From the NCBI RefSeq assembly GCF_000471905.2, contig NW_006500351.1, positions 4,013,066-4,077,065 on the forward strand: 64,000 bases of DNA, given 5' to 3'. Below, in pieces: positions 46,091-57,344 of this stretch (its first letter is position 1; each line of letters opens with the position of its first letter). The notes beneath the pieces were generated by a model. The model did not search any database. It was not told where the DNA came from and saw only the letters and a program-made list of their open reading frames with translations. The DNA is from Amborella trichopoda (Eukaryota > Streptophyta > Magnoliopsida > Amborellales > Amborellaceae). The position numbers were made by a program, and so were the translations under genes.

Positions 46091-47069
46091 ATATTAAACA
46101 AGTATGATAATTATTATATAATATGTTATTATTATATATTATATAATTTTGAACAAATTTATTATATATAATAATAAACAAGCTTGTTCATTATTATATA
46201 TATTATACAATAATGTAATATATAATGATATAATATACTATTATATATATACTTGTTTATAAACAAGGTCATTATATAATAAACTTGTTTACTATAAACT
46301 TGTTAATAAACAAGTATATAAACTTGTTTGTACAATAAACTGGTTTATATTAATATACACCTGTTTATAAACAAGAAAAATAAACTTACTTATAAACAAG
46401 TCTCTACTTGTTATTAGAAACAAGTATAATAATAATAAGAATAATGAACTTGTTTATAGTCAACTTGTTTATTATAATAAACAAGTTTATTATAATATAT
46501 TATATATTATATAATAATATATAAACAAGTATATTATTATGGGTGCGGTTTGTATAGAGCCTAGGCTCTAAACAATCAAATTAGAGCCTACCTTCAAATA
46601 GTGTTGAGAAATGTAGTTTCAATATTGGAAATCTTTGTGATAGACTTAAAATATATTTTTTATATTTATTTATAATGTTTAAAGCTTAAAAAATAGTGTA
46701 GATCGGCAGATCTATGAAAACTTTAAAATCTTGAAAATTAGCGGTAAAAAACTGTGTTACAAAATACACTATTTTCAGAAATTAAAATCCATTTTTTTTC
46801 TCATGTCCATGCATCTTGATGTCAAGATGATCAATTTGAAGATATTTGGGCACCAAAACAACCTCTTCTAGTGAAATTTTTGAAGTAGGTGCAATTTTAA
46901 TTGTTTAGAGCCTCGGTTCTAGATAAACTTTTCCCTATTATAATTGTTATAAACAAGTATAAATTATAATATATTCTAACAATTATATTATAATATATTC
47001 TTGACACTATAATATAACTTATTTAATATACTTTTAACAAAAGTATATTATACTTGTTTATAATATAAC
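46091..47069. repeat. AT-rich palindromic spacer, array segment 3 (interrupted)
   Basis: AT palindromic words as in the other spacers, interrupted by the short TIR element at 46541-46935 and cut at 47069 by the Mutator-like element. The spacer resumes after 50805. Confidence 0.8.
46541..46935 (+). mobile_element. Short TIR element (MITE), family M copy 1
   Basis: Left end GGGTGCGGTTTGTATAGAGC followed by CTAGGCTCTAAACAATCAAA. The right end, complemented, is GGGAAAAGTTTATCTAGAAC followed by CGAGGCTCTAAACAATTAAA. The outer ~20 bp are imperfect inverted repeats and the next 20 bp are nearly perfect. About 395 bp, no coding. Flanking TATTATTAT / TATTATAAT could be a 9-bp duplication, but the AT context makes this weak. 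Related copies lie at 57.3-58.5 kb. Confidence 0.75.
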
Positions 47070-47334
47070 GGGAAAATTACATAAATATTTGTTTTATTTT
47101 CTATTATTACAAAATACTTTATAGCTTATGTTGTTTAAGATATGTCTGTTTTTTAAACTCTGTAACATTTTTTTTTTAAAAAAAAGACGAAGCTATTTTT
47201 TAAATTTGGTTTTTGAAAAACCGAGGATTTTTTTAAGTTTGGATTTTGAAAAACCAATTTTGATTTTTGTTTTTTGTTTTTGTTTTTTTTTTTTTTTTTG
47301 CAAAAACAGAAATTTTTGGAGATCTATTCACGGA

Positions 47335-47830
47335 GAAAAATAAGGTTTAGAGAGAGAAATTTTGAAGGAAGATAAGAGAGAATGACAGATGAAGAAAAAA
47401 TTGGCAAAGAAAAACCAAACTTTTTGGGAGATCTATTCTCTGTAAATAAAGTTTAGAGAGAGAAACTATGAGGGAAGATGAGAGAGAACAGCAGATGAAG
47501 AAAAATGGCAGAAAAAAACCGAAATTTTTGGGAGATCCATTCACGGAGAAAATAAAGTTTAGAGAGAGAAACTGTAAATGAAGATGAGAGATAATCGCAG
47601 ATGAAGAAAAAGTGGCAAAGAGAAACCGAAATTTTTGGGAGATCGATTCACTGAAAAAATAAAGTTTATAGAGACAAACTGTGAAGGAAGATGAGAGAGA
47701 ACAGCAGATGAATAAAAAATGGCAGAGAAAAACAGAAATTTTTGGAAGATCCACTGAGAAAATAAAATTTAGAAAGAGAAATTGTGAAGGAAGATGAGAG
47801 AGAACGACAAATGAAAGAAAAATGGTAGAG
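47335..47830. repeat. ~105-112 bp tandem repeat, 4-5 copies, inside the MULE
   Basis: Units share AAAGTTTAGAGAGAGAAACT, GAAGATGAGAGAGAACAGCA and CCGAAATTTTTGGGAGATCC. Four fairly regular copies plus a degenerate fifth. A 135-codon minus-strand frame crosses them only because of the unit's composition. Subterminal tandem repeats are common in MULEs. Confidence 0.8.
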
Positions 47831-48114
47831 AGATTTGAACATGGTATTCAGACGAGCTCTCTTCCTAGAGGCAATGTTGGGTAATAAGCTACAAAATTAG
47901 TCAAAAAAACATAAAATGGCAGAGAGATAAATAGACGAACCGATCGATAGGGGCCCACAGTTGACTAGGAAGGAAGACAGACCCTCTTCAACCTAGGGAG
48001 AGATTGATTCTTGTTCATCAAACTGGAGGTGGATCAAACTATGGTATGGGTTTAAAGTCTGAACTGTCTTACCTCTTTCTATCTCTAAGCATATTTTAAA
48101 CATTAGCTTCTGTT

Positions 48115-48260
48115 ATCTTTGGGTGATAACGTAATGGGCTTCACTAACCCAAAAAACTGTTGTTTTTGGGTGATAACGTAATGGGGTTTACTTACCCAAA
48201 AAAAAACGTAGAAGCTTCGTTTGCCCATGCAAAAAAACGTTAGAGCTTCTTTTGCTCATG
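48115..48260. repeat. Short tandem/inverted repeat cluster
   Basis: TTGGGTGATAACGTAATGGG occurs twice about 58 bp apart. Each is followed by an ACCCAA word that can pair with the TTGGGT start as a hairpin. AAAAAACGTTAGAGCTTC-like words follow in degenerate repetition. Within the MULE body, function unknown. Confidence 0.6.
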
Positions 48261-48707
48261 CAAGTCACATGGTGATTCAAACAAGAGTGAATGCAACATG
48301 TTTTGTTTGAACTGCATGAAAGGCACCCTCTACTCCTCTTGTCTCCTTGTCCACCACAATCATCTCATCATTCAGGTCCTCTTTCTTGTGAGAGACGTAA
48401 GAGATATAGATTGGGATTTCCTGTGAGAGTGGTAAGAGTGAGAAGAAAAATGCATAAGAGAGAGAGGATACCAAGCTCCAAAGTGCAATGAGAGATCAAA
48501 ACGTGTTAAAAAAGATGGGCTCAATTTCGGTTTTTCAAAGACAGAAATAGGCATGATTTCAGTTTTTGAAAAGCCAAAAATGGGTAAAATAATCTTTTAT
48601 AAACATATTTGTTATGAAGTTGAAAAAATGGATATATCTATAATAATGGAAACTATTAGGTATTTTTATAATTACGAAAAATAAAATAGTCCTCACGCGG
48701 GACGGGA

Positions 48708-50773
48708 TGTACGTGCAATGGAAAAAATCCTCTCTCAAACAACCGTTGAGGTTCGCGCTTGCAACACGTTAGTGGGTGCGTGTACGCGAGCTCTCCTGAG
48801 TGTAGATAGGAACTAACAAAGAGAGAGATTTTATAACAGGGAGCTGATGGGGTTCGGGAGACATGCCTAGGCAGCTCGCCCTCTTAGAACAATGAATAAG
48901 CCCTCCGGTTGTCTGCCAGCGCAGTTTGGACACGGACTCTCTTCAGGCTTTCAACGGATCTCTTCTCTCTCTCATGATTAAAACTGGAGTGCTCGATTGT
49001 TCCCCTCCGTGATGGTTCTCTCAAGTGAGGCTGACTGGCAAAAGGAAATACTATGGAGGGAGGGCGATAAGGATCTTCCTCTCTGTGTAAGCGCTGGGAG
49101 TTCGGGAACTTGAGGTGACCGAAGAGTTGAACCCCTCTTGGCTACCAGCTCAGGCTGACTCCTCCCGAGTGACTGAGAGAGAGCGTATGCGTCTCTCAAC
49201 TCAACTGGACTGTACGAGAGGAAGTTAGAGTGGTCATTCGAAGGTTAGAACTCTTGGGTTTGCTCAGGACCGCACGTTTGTCACGGACGGGGCTTACTGG
49301 CAGGGGCAGGTAACGATAAGAGAAGAAGAGAGAGAGAGGACTTGAGGTGTAGCCTAATTTAGAATAGAGAGGGAATGTAACCGTGCACTCAGAAGTATTT
49401 TTTCTCTCTGAAAGTTTTCTCTCTCCTCTCGATGCGATTAAGGGTTTAGAAGCAAAAGACAAGTGAAAACAAGTGTGATGCCTCCATTTGAGTGATGAAT
49501 AATCTGCCTTTTTACAATTGACCCAAGCTTGTTTATATAGAGAACTCATGAAACAAGGGTGAAGGCTCAAAAACTAAGCTTAATTACAATTAAAAGAATT
49601 TAGAACAAAATCTCGAAATTAGGTACAATGACCAAAACACCCTTAAAACCTTTTGTGCTAGTGATAAAACGATCCCTCTTTGAGGGGCCTCTCGCCACTG
49701 CTAGATCTTGGAAGCTTTTTTGAAAACTTGAAGCGAAAGGTCAGACGATTTGCAGTTATTTTCTCAATGTCCATTCGATTCTAAACATTTTGATGCCTTT
49801 TAATCGTGTTGAGGCAGCCCTTTTTCCATGGGGTGGAAGTCCGGCTAGATTGGTGAACTTTGGTCGCCAATGCTATTTGATCTATGGTGCTCTAAGTCTT
49901 TACGTTGTTTGCAAATGAAAGAGGAGATTGTCACAGTCGTTTTGCACCAAGTTTGATCTGTTTTGGTCTTTATTTGCAGCATTTTCGAATTTGGGAAGTC
50001 ACCAGAAAGAGGGATTCCGGCAACTGGGCGGTCCTGCTTTTTCTGTAACCTTGGGATTTGTACTTATCTGGCCTTAGCTTAAGTACAACAGTTATACCAG
50101 TTTGCAGCCCTTCGTGAGATGGCTGCATTGAATTCAGTTTTACGATGATCCAATGCACAGATCTCGAGTTGAGCTTCACGAGGTTCGAGAAGTCTTCTTC
50201 TTGAAACCCTGATTATCCTGGTATCGTGCTCATCTTCTTTCTAGAAAAAATTTGATCCTGGGTCGTGCCATGGTGCATGCCCTACCCTATGTTAAAATGA
50301 CGGGGTCACTGCGATCTAGACAATGTCTAAATTTGAGCTTTTTCTTATTCCAGACGAAGGTTCTGTGGGTCCTTTAAGTCATTTTCGAGATGTGAAGTCA
50401 CAACCTCCATGATTGAGGACTAGTTCAGTGAAGCTACACCACGATAGTGTAAAACCTACCTGTTTCAAGGTAATTTGGGGGTAGAACCCCCTTGGGTGGT
50501 CTGATTGAGCCCAAATTTGGTCCTTAGGGGTTTTTCGACATTATGAGTGTAACGGCGGTGGTCTGGTACTGTTCTTGAACCGCTAGTATAAGGCTACAGT
50601 TGTAAGGTCTTTTCTTGACATGATAGTACTTCTCCCAGGTTGTCTAGTTTGAGGCTTATTTCACAGTATAATTTTAGTCTGGCAGTGTCTTAAGTACCAA
50701 CATGACCAAGTTGTCATTGCCTCTCTCTTTATTTGTGTGAGGGATGTAATTATGTCAAAAATGATGTACAACA
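48708..50773 (+). mobile_element. Solo LTR (copy 2 of the LTR-like repeat)
   Basis: Begins TGTACGTGCAATGG and ends TGATGTACAACA, with CGGGA (48703-48707) on the left and CGGAT (50774-50778) on the right as an imperfect 5-bp target duplication. It sits in the right terminal repeat of the Mutator-like element. It carries a TATA-like GTTTATATAGAGAAC near 49531. The second half matches 2690-3935. No internal retrotransposon domain adjoins it. Boundaries are by inspection and could be off by a few bases. Confidence 0.65.
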
Positions 50774-50804
50774 CGGATATTTACGTAATTTTCCCTAATA
50801 TAAT

Positions 50805-50989
50805 TGTTTATATAATATACATTTCTTTTGGCACTATAAACAATTATATTATACTTGTTTATAGTATCAAGAGTATAAACAAGTGCAATATATTTGTTTA
50901 TAGTAAGAAAAAAGTATAATATACATGTTTCTCTTGACACTATAGACAAGTATATTGCTATTAAAATCTATTTCCAATAGTGACTACCA
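50805..50989. repeat. AT-rich palindromic spacer, resumed after the MULE
   Basis: Continues segment 3: TATAAACAATTATATTATACT and AGTATAAACAAGTGCAATAT words, then CTATAGACAAGTATATTGC. Together with 46091-47069 it restores one spacer when the inserted elements are ignored. Confidence 0.75.
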
Positions 50990-51345
50990 AGAATTTATTT
51001 ATTAAATCTATTTCCAATAAATTTTATTAAGACACTGTTAACTGTTTTTTACACTTGTTTTTAGATGGACCACCTATTTTCATCCATCTTTAAGATGGAT
51101 GCTTCATACCTCTAGACCGCATATTGTAGAAATGTGGTCCAGCCTGCATGAAACAATTTTCCTTATTTAATTATATTTATTATAGTAAGGTAGGGGAGGA
51201 AATGTTTTACGTTCTCAGAAGACTGTATTATACATTTATTTTTTATTACATAAAAGTTATTTAGAGAAAATTTGTAAATATATTATTACATAAATTCTTA
51301 ATTTTTTTATCCCAAATAATATGCTTTCGTAAGTGTCTAAACTTG
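50990..51345. repeat. Array unit block, copy 3 (truncated)
   Basis: Matches the first ~360 bp of copies 1 and 2 (GATGGACCACCTATTTTCAT, GTAAGGTAGGGGAGGAAATG, then a GTAAGTGTCTAA word). The remaining ~600 bp (CT-rich part) is missing and AT palindromic DNA (51346-51480) follows directly. Confidence 0.85.
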
Positions 51346-51407
51346 TTTATAAACAAATTTAGAAACAAGTTCATTCTATATTAAAACAAACAAGTTTAAT
51401 ATATATT

Positions 51408-51446
<39 letters not shown>

Positions 51447-51680
51447 ATAAACAAGTTTATTATATAATAAACTTGATTACAAATTGTTTGTAGATTTACC
51501 ACATAGTGTCTTATGTGTCACACGAAAATTTTACTAATAGAGACTTAAGGGTATACATCAAACTATGTTTATATCACTGTTAAGACCTATAGCAAGGTTT
51601 TAGTCTTCTGCTATAATTTGAAAGAAGGAATGGTTAAGCAACAAATATTTTAAATTATAGTTGAAAATTAGATCTTATCA
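51346..51680. repeat. AT palindromic DNA with (TA)n tract and short linker
   Basis: AAACAAATTTAGAAACAAGT palindromic words with an uninterrupted (AT)n run at about 51411-51440, ending near 51485. The remaining ~190 bp to the pararetroviral frames shows no motif I recognise. Confidence 0.75.
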
Positions 51681-51689
51681 GATTCCGAG

Positions 51690-53850
51690 GAAGAAGAATG
51701 GTTATTGGTGTTATTGAAGATGAAGATTTAATTATGTCTAGTTTAGATGATAGCCTATCGGGAGAAGAAAATGATAGTGACAATGACTGTAAATATAATT
51801 ATTATAAGGCTATACTTAATATGAATGGTTTAGGGCTAAATGTGCTACTAAGGAAGAAAACCTCATTATAGACCTTATAGATAAGATTGAAGATATTCAA
51901 GCCAGAAAAGAGGCATTGCAAAAATATATCAAAATGGCTAAAGAAAGCCCAAAGTTTAAACCTATAAATCAGTCCCAACAAGAACCTTTTATTTTTAAGA
52001 ATATTATGGATAGGGTTCAATGTTCAAGAACTTAGGCACAAACTAAATGAAGTTCGCAATGAATTAATAGCTCTAAAAAATAGGGTAAATATCCTTGAAT
52101 TAGCTAATGACTTTTCCAAACAAGAATCAGAATACTAAGAAAGTGAAAAATCGTTTGAAGAAATAATGGAAGAGTACATGACCACTCTTCTTGAAGTAAA
52201 TCCTCAAAATAAACCTCAGACCTCCAATATGGGCCAAACCCTTGTGATAAATCTAGAAGAAAATGATGTGAACACATTAGCAAAAAAAAAATTAAAAGAT
52301 CTAAAATACATAAACATGGTTGATAACGTAATAACTAACAAGTGGTATACTCTAATCATTGTGGTAGTAAGAAAGGAATATAGTTTTCTAACTATAGCCC
52401 TTATTGATTCAGGAGCTTATTTAAATTGCATTAATAAAGGAGTCGTACCCACGAAATACTTTGACAAAACAACCCAAGTCCTCAATACTGTAGACATAAG
52501 TAGAATGATAATTAAATACAAATTGTCAGAAGCTGCTACATATATTAATGGAACTTGATTTATTATGCCCTTTATCATGGTTAAAAATCTAAGCCAACCT
52601 GTGATATTAGGAATCCCATTCCTTAACATGCTTTATCCTATAGTCAAGTTGGATGAAACAGGAATAGAATCAGAAATTGAAGGCCACAAAGTTAAATTCG
52701 AATTAATAGAAAAACCAAGACTTCAATAAATCAATCAAATAAAAGACAAGATACAAAACAATGAATATTTCCTATTGTCTCTTAAGGAAGAAATAAGGTA
52801 TAAGACAAATAGTGAAAAATAGAAAAATCTATAATTCAAAAAGAGATGAAGGATTTCCAGGACAAGATTGAAAAAGAAGTTTGTGAATAAATACCCAATG
52901 CTTTTTGGGATTGGAAGCAGCATGTGGTAGAATTATCTTATGAGTCATATTTAATTGAAAGGCTTATTCATACAAAATCTAGGCCAATACAAATGAATAG
53001 TAGGTTATTAGAAATATGTAAAAAGAAGTCTAAGAGCTCTTGGATAAGGGCCTAATTGGGCTAAGCTACTCTAATTGAAGTTGTGCCGAGGCTAGTAATA
53101 AACAATGAGCCTCTCAACAAAGCCCTTAGAAGGATAAAATACCCTATTCCTAATGAAAGGGATCTACTTAACCGGCTTCATAATGCTGTTATTTTTTCAA
53201 AATTCGATATGAAATCTGGTTATTGGCAAATCCAGATTGTAGAAAAAGACAGGTATAAAACAACATTTACAGTTTGTTTCAGGTATTATGAATGGAATGT
53301 AATACCTTTTGGGCTTAAAAATGCCCCATCTAGATTTCAAATATCATGAATAATATATCCAACCCTTGTACCAGTTTTGCTATTGTTTATATTGATGATG
53401 TCTTATTTTTTCGAATCCTAGATCAACATTGGAAGCATTTGAATATCTTTCTAAACACAGTAAAAAAGGCTGGATTAGTTGTGTCTGCTAAAAAGATAAA
53501 ACTATTCCAAACCCAAATAAGATTCCTTGAGCATAATATTCATGAATGAACAATTGTCATTGAAAGGGCAATACAATTTGCAGACAAATTTTCTGATGAA
53601 ATTAAAAACAAAAAACAGCTTCAAAGGTTCTTACGAAGTTTAAATTATATTTCATATTATTCTAAAGATCTAGCCTTGGATTGCAACCTTTATTTCAACA
53701 GCTTAAAAATAATCCACCAGAATGGACAAATGAATGTACTAAGGCAGTTGAGAAAATAAAACTTAAAGCTAAAGAACTACTATGTTTAGCCATCCCGCAT
53801 CCTAGTGCATTTAAAATAGTAGAAATAGATACTTAAGAACTTGTAATTGC
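51690..53850 (+). pseudogene. Endogenous caulimovirid (pararetrovirus) fragment: protease, RT, start of RNase H
   Basis: Order of readable parts: an acidic, then Lys/Glu-rich stretch (51690-52020) and a coiled-coil-like stretch (about 52020-52140); an aspartic protease with the D-S-G-A signature (about 52404-52415) followed by a hydrophobic ILGIPFL motif near 52600; an RT with FDMKSGYWQI (about 53205-53232), PFGLKNAP and the catalytic YIDD (about 53390); the RT thumb; then the beginning of RNase H, ending near 53850. The family is Caulimoviridae by protease-RT arrangement and motifs; the genus is not resolved. Breaks: many in-frame stops (for example at 52557, 52137 and 53347) and several frame changes. 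No movement-protein or coat-protein region was recognised, so the copy is partial and inactive. Confidence 0.8.
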
Positions 53851-54165
53851 AAAAGTAATTTAATGTTTAAATAGTCATAAAATATTTAAAATATAAAAAT
53901 TTATAATTAGAATAATATAAAGGAAAAAATAATCATTTTTTTTTAGCATTCATGATCAAGGTGTCTTACTTAATAAAAGAAAACTAACTTATAAAAAATA
54001 AATAAAAACATTGGTTGAGACCAAAAGAGTTATAATCTATTTGGAAAATAACTAGAGAAAACTAGAAAGAACAGTAACATAAATAAATAAGCTATATGCA
54101 ATTAAAATAAATAATAATAAAATCATTCAATAAAATAAAGAATAATTCTAATAATGAAAAAAGAA

Positions 54166-54224
54166 ATTGTTATTGTTATTGTTATTATTATTGTTATTGT
54201 TATTGTTATTATTATTATTATTAC

Positions 54225-54261
<37 letters not shown>
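54166..54261. repeat. (TTA)n/(TTG)n microsatellite
   Basis: GTTATT and ATT trinucleotide repeats, imperfect at the left and nearly pure ATT at the right. Confidence 0.95.
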
Positions 54262-54894
54262 TCAATTAGAAAGATACATAGAGAGTGAGTGAGAGTGAGC
54301 TCAAACCACTTATTTTTTAAATTAAAAAACTATATTATAACATGGAAAATATACTATATATGGATAGAGACGCATAATGTACATTGTACTTTCTTTTAGA
54401 AAAATGTTTTTGACAAACAAAACCTTTCTTTTTGAAAAATATTTTTGACAAGGAAAACCGGCAAGAGAGTGCTAGGATAGTCAAGAGATAGAGCAAAAGA
54501 AAGCTTCCTCATAGGATAAGTTTGGGTGCGATAGGTTCTTTTGGGTTGTGCATGAGAGTTTTAGCCTTTTTAAGTGAGAGATGGTGTGAGAAGTTGTTCT
54601 TAAAAAGAGATTGAGCAAGGGAGAGATTGAGAGAAAGAAGAGCGATTATATGAGATATCTAAGAATGGACTTATAACTTCGAGAGACATTAATTAGATGT
54701 TGTATAGTGGGAGAGAAATGTGGGAGTAGGGAAATATTAATGGCATGTTACATAGTAGGATAGAGTAGGGTGGGAGGAAAAGAGAAACATAGGAGGTAGA
54801 CAATAAATTAAATAGAGAGATATAGGCAGAGATCACACTAAAAAATGAGTTACATAAAAATATTACATTAAAAAAAGTTCTATATTTATGCCTA

Positions 54895-55190
54895 TTTATG
54901 CATGTAAGAGGAAGAGAGAGTAAACGTGGGAAGGAGATGGAAAAAAGAATAAATTAAGAGAAATTAAGAGAGAGAGAGGAAGAGAGAGTAAACGTGGGAG
55001 GAAGATGGAAAAAAGAATGCCTTTCTATGTATGTAAGAGGAAGAGAGAGTAAACGTGGGAAGGAGATGAAAAAAAGAATAAATTAAGAAAAATTAAGAGA
55101 GAGAGAAAGAGGAAGAGAGACTAAACGTGGGAGGGAGATAGAAAAAAGAATAAATTAAGAGAAATTAAGAGAGAGAGAAAAAGATAGTTA
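54895..55190. repeat. Purine-rich tandem repeat, 4 copies
   Basis: Four units sharing GGAAGAGAGAGTAAACGTGG, GAGATGGAAAAAAGAATAAA and TTAAGAGAAATTAAGAGAGA, about 65-90 bp each with variable inserts. One unit carries ATGCCTTTCTATGTATGTAA in place of the usual end. Confidence 0.8.
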
Positions 55191-55862
55191 ATATGATGAG
55201 AGGAGAGAGATTAGAAGGGGGAGGAAAGGGAGAAACATGGGAAGGATTCGAGTTATTAAAAAATAGGCAGAGAAGATGGATGATTAAAGGAAAAGAGAGA
55301 ATGGGATGAGAGAGAAGAGAGATAGGTATGAGATGACATGCATGGGCATGACAGAGATTTAGGGGAGAGAGGAAAGAGAGAGTTATATGGTGAGACACAT
55401 GACGAAGAATAAGCGGGGTAGTCCTATTCCTTAATATATGGGAACAAAAGTAAATTATGAGAAATTAAAAGAGATAATTAATATGAGAGGAGGAGAGAGG
55501 TGAAACGAGAGAGGGGATAGAAATACTATGGGGGAGAGAGAAGAGAGAATAATATAGGGAAAGAGAGAGAAGAGAGAGAAATATGGGGGTGCTTGGAGTT
55601 ATAGAAAATAGAGAGAGATGAGGGATGATTAAAGGAAGGGAGAGAATGGGCATGAGATGATATGCATAGGCATGAAAGAGATGTGGGTAGAGAGACCCCT
55701 TAAAGAACTTGTTGTTAGGTGCTCGTGCTACATTTTATGGTCCAATGAGAGAGAACGGCACGGGAATTTCTAGAGATAAAGAGGGCCTTCTCCTTAGGGG
55801 TATCCATGGTCGAAGAAAAAGAAGATAGAGAGAGAGAGAGAGGAACCTAGGAACGGGGCAGC

Positions 55863-56607
55863 CATGAGTGTCCGAGAGGATATTGGTTTCAGAGAGGGCA
55901 TTTTCTATGCTCAAGTGTTAAGAAGAAATGTTTCACAGGAAAGTGTAGCTAAAGAAAAACAAGATAATGGATGTCTGATTGAAGGTTTTTCAGAATCTAT
56001 CCAGATTATAAAGGTTTCGAATGAGATTGGTAATCTGAGAAAGAAAGCTCTGTGATCGAGAATCTTGGGATCATTCTCTCCACCTTTAACAAACACTGAT
56101 GGTTTGGATCAATGGGCATGGAAGATGTAGAATCTCTCTATTAAGCCTTCTGTTAAAATCTTTAATAGAACTAGGGTTTCATTTTTTCGGGCTGGAAGTG
56201 ATGTATGTGATGAGATTCTTAAATAAAGCCATTGGAGATTTAAAAGGGAAGCTATTGACTATTCAAGATTGGAGTGCATCGATCAATGAATTTAAAAGCT
56301 TACCTGATAAGGTTTGAATTAGGATTGTTGGTTTACCATTACATATCTGGAATTTTGATGTGTTTAAATCCATCGCTTCTTAATGTGGTAAATTTATAGA
56401 AATTGATTGGAATTCGATAATTGGAGCTAATATTAGGTTGAATGGACTTAAAATACATGAAAAGAATATTATTAAGGCTGAAAATTTTGAATATTTGCTG
56501 AATATCCAAATAGAAGAATTACATGGTGTTGCAAGAAAAGAACAAAGAAAATGGGGTTGGTTGTTGATCATGGGGTGGACGGTAGTGTGTAATAGAAAAG
56601 GGTAAAG
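55863..56607 (+). pseudogene. DUF4283-like LINE ORF1 remnant
   Basis: Starts MSVREDIGFREGIFYAQVLR (55864) and stays open for 63 codons. It then continues in another frame with LNKAIGDLKGKLLTIQDWSA, a TGA (position usually Trp), RIVGLPLHIWNFDVFKSIAS, a TAA, CGKFIEIDWNS and NGLKIHEKNIIKAENFEYLL. The V-x-GLPLHIW...CG-x-FI-x-ID block is the signature of the DUF4283 domain found in plant L1 LINE ORF1 proteins, which bind nucleic acid. The zinc-knuckle tail and ORF2 are not present. At least two stops and a frame change make it inactive. Confidence 0.72.
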
Positions 56608-56670
56608 GGGTTAAAGCTCATCGAGGGCCGAAAACAGTCGATCAGAAGAACCTTGAATCAGCGAAGAAGA

Positions 56671-56758
56671 TGGGACCCATGGAATGATACCAATATGTGG
56701 CCTAATTGGGAGGATGGGACCCATGGAATGATAGCAATATGTGGCCTAATTGGGAGGA
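56671..56758. repeat. 44-bp tandem duplication
   Basis: Two adjacent copies of a 44-bp unit beginning TGGGACCCATGGAATGATA, with one C/G difference. Directly follows the DUF4283 remnant. Confidence 0.95.
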
Positions 56759-57344
56759 TGACGCGTGTGATGATCGTGCTCCTAGAATCTAATTTGATGG
56801 TTTAGAGCCTTGCTCAATATAAACGTTTCCCTAAAAAATGGAAACAAGCAAAGGTATTTAATTCAGTTGGATGGTTTATATCAATTGTCTAAATTACTAA
56901 AGGGAAAGCTTTCAACGTTTTTTCTACCTTATCCTCTCCTTTATCCAACTATTCATTTATTTAATAGGGGTAAGTTTGCTTATCCAACTATTCATTGTTT
57001 AAGATTGCAACCTCATAGAAACCACACCCATTAGATAAATATATAATAAAAGCAAGAGACTAATTTTGGTTGTGCAATCTCATCACCCATCCACATGATG
57101 CGGACGAGATACTTCTTATTTTTTTAACGTTAATTGCAATGTTTATTCCTCCAAGAAATCAAAATGCAATGATAGAGCTGTATGCACAACAACGGCAGAT
57201 CTTTAAAAATTCCCAAAGAGATGTTGTCGGCCTTTATCCACCCACTTGTGGTAAACTAAAAAAAAAGGAAAAAAATAAAATGCTGCCATGTTAAACTCGA
57301 GAATTCTTTGATCGTACTGTTGGCACAGGATCGCATCTTTAATC
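56759..57344. other. Non-coding DNA with a family-M element end
   Basis: TTTAGAGCCTTGCTCAATAT followed by AAACGTTTCCCTAAA at 56800-56836 and GTTTAAGATTGCAACCTCAT then AGAAACCACACCC at 56997-57030 look like the two ends of another short TIR element of family M, about 230 bp apart. The rest is AT-rich and has no recognised gene. Confidence 0.45.

Larger units (their letters stand above)
47070..50795. mobile_element. Mutator-like TIR element (non-autonomous) carrying a nested solo LTR
   Basis: Terminal inverted repeats GGGAAAATTACATAAATAT (left) and GGGAAAATTACGTAAATAT (complement of right end). Flanked by TAATATAAC (47061-47069) and TAATATAAT (50796-50804), a 9-bp duplication with one mismatch, diagnostic of Mutator-like elements. 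A further ~100 bp of inverted similarity lies at 47090-47170 versus 48570-48690, separated from the right terminus by the solo LTR 48708-50773. Without that insert the element would be about 1.65 kb. No transposase recognised. Internal tandem repeats at 47335-47830. Confidence 0.82.
53851..55861. other. AG-rich repetitive DNA, no gene
   Basis: AT-rich, then strongly purine-rich plus strand. It contains a TTA/GTT microsatellite (54166-54261), direct repeats of an AAGAGGAAGAGAGAGTAAAC unit (54900-55190), and a ~290-bp diverged duplication (about 55200-55400 versus 55490-55690, each ending GAGATGACATGCATGGGCAT-like). Open frames on the minus strand are simple-sequence artefacts. Confidence 0.75.

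Noticed and set aside
47347-47754. 135-codon hydrophobic frame (FLCHFLFICCSLSSS repeats)
   Set aside because: It is the translation of a purine-rich tandem repeat inside the MULE, on the complementary strand.
51690-53850. Possibility of an intact or replication-competent viral insertion
   Set aside because: Multiple stops, frame changes and missing movement/coat regions show only a decayed fragment.
55165-55653. Minus-strand frames rich in Ser/Leu/Pro/His near 55.2-55.65 kb
   Set aside because: They mirror the AG-rich repeats; no domain and no conservation between the two duplicated segments as protein.
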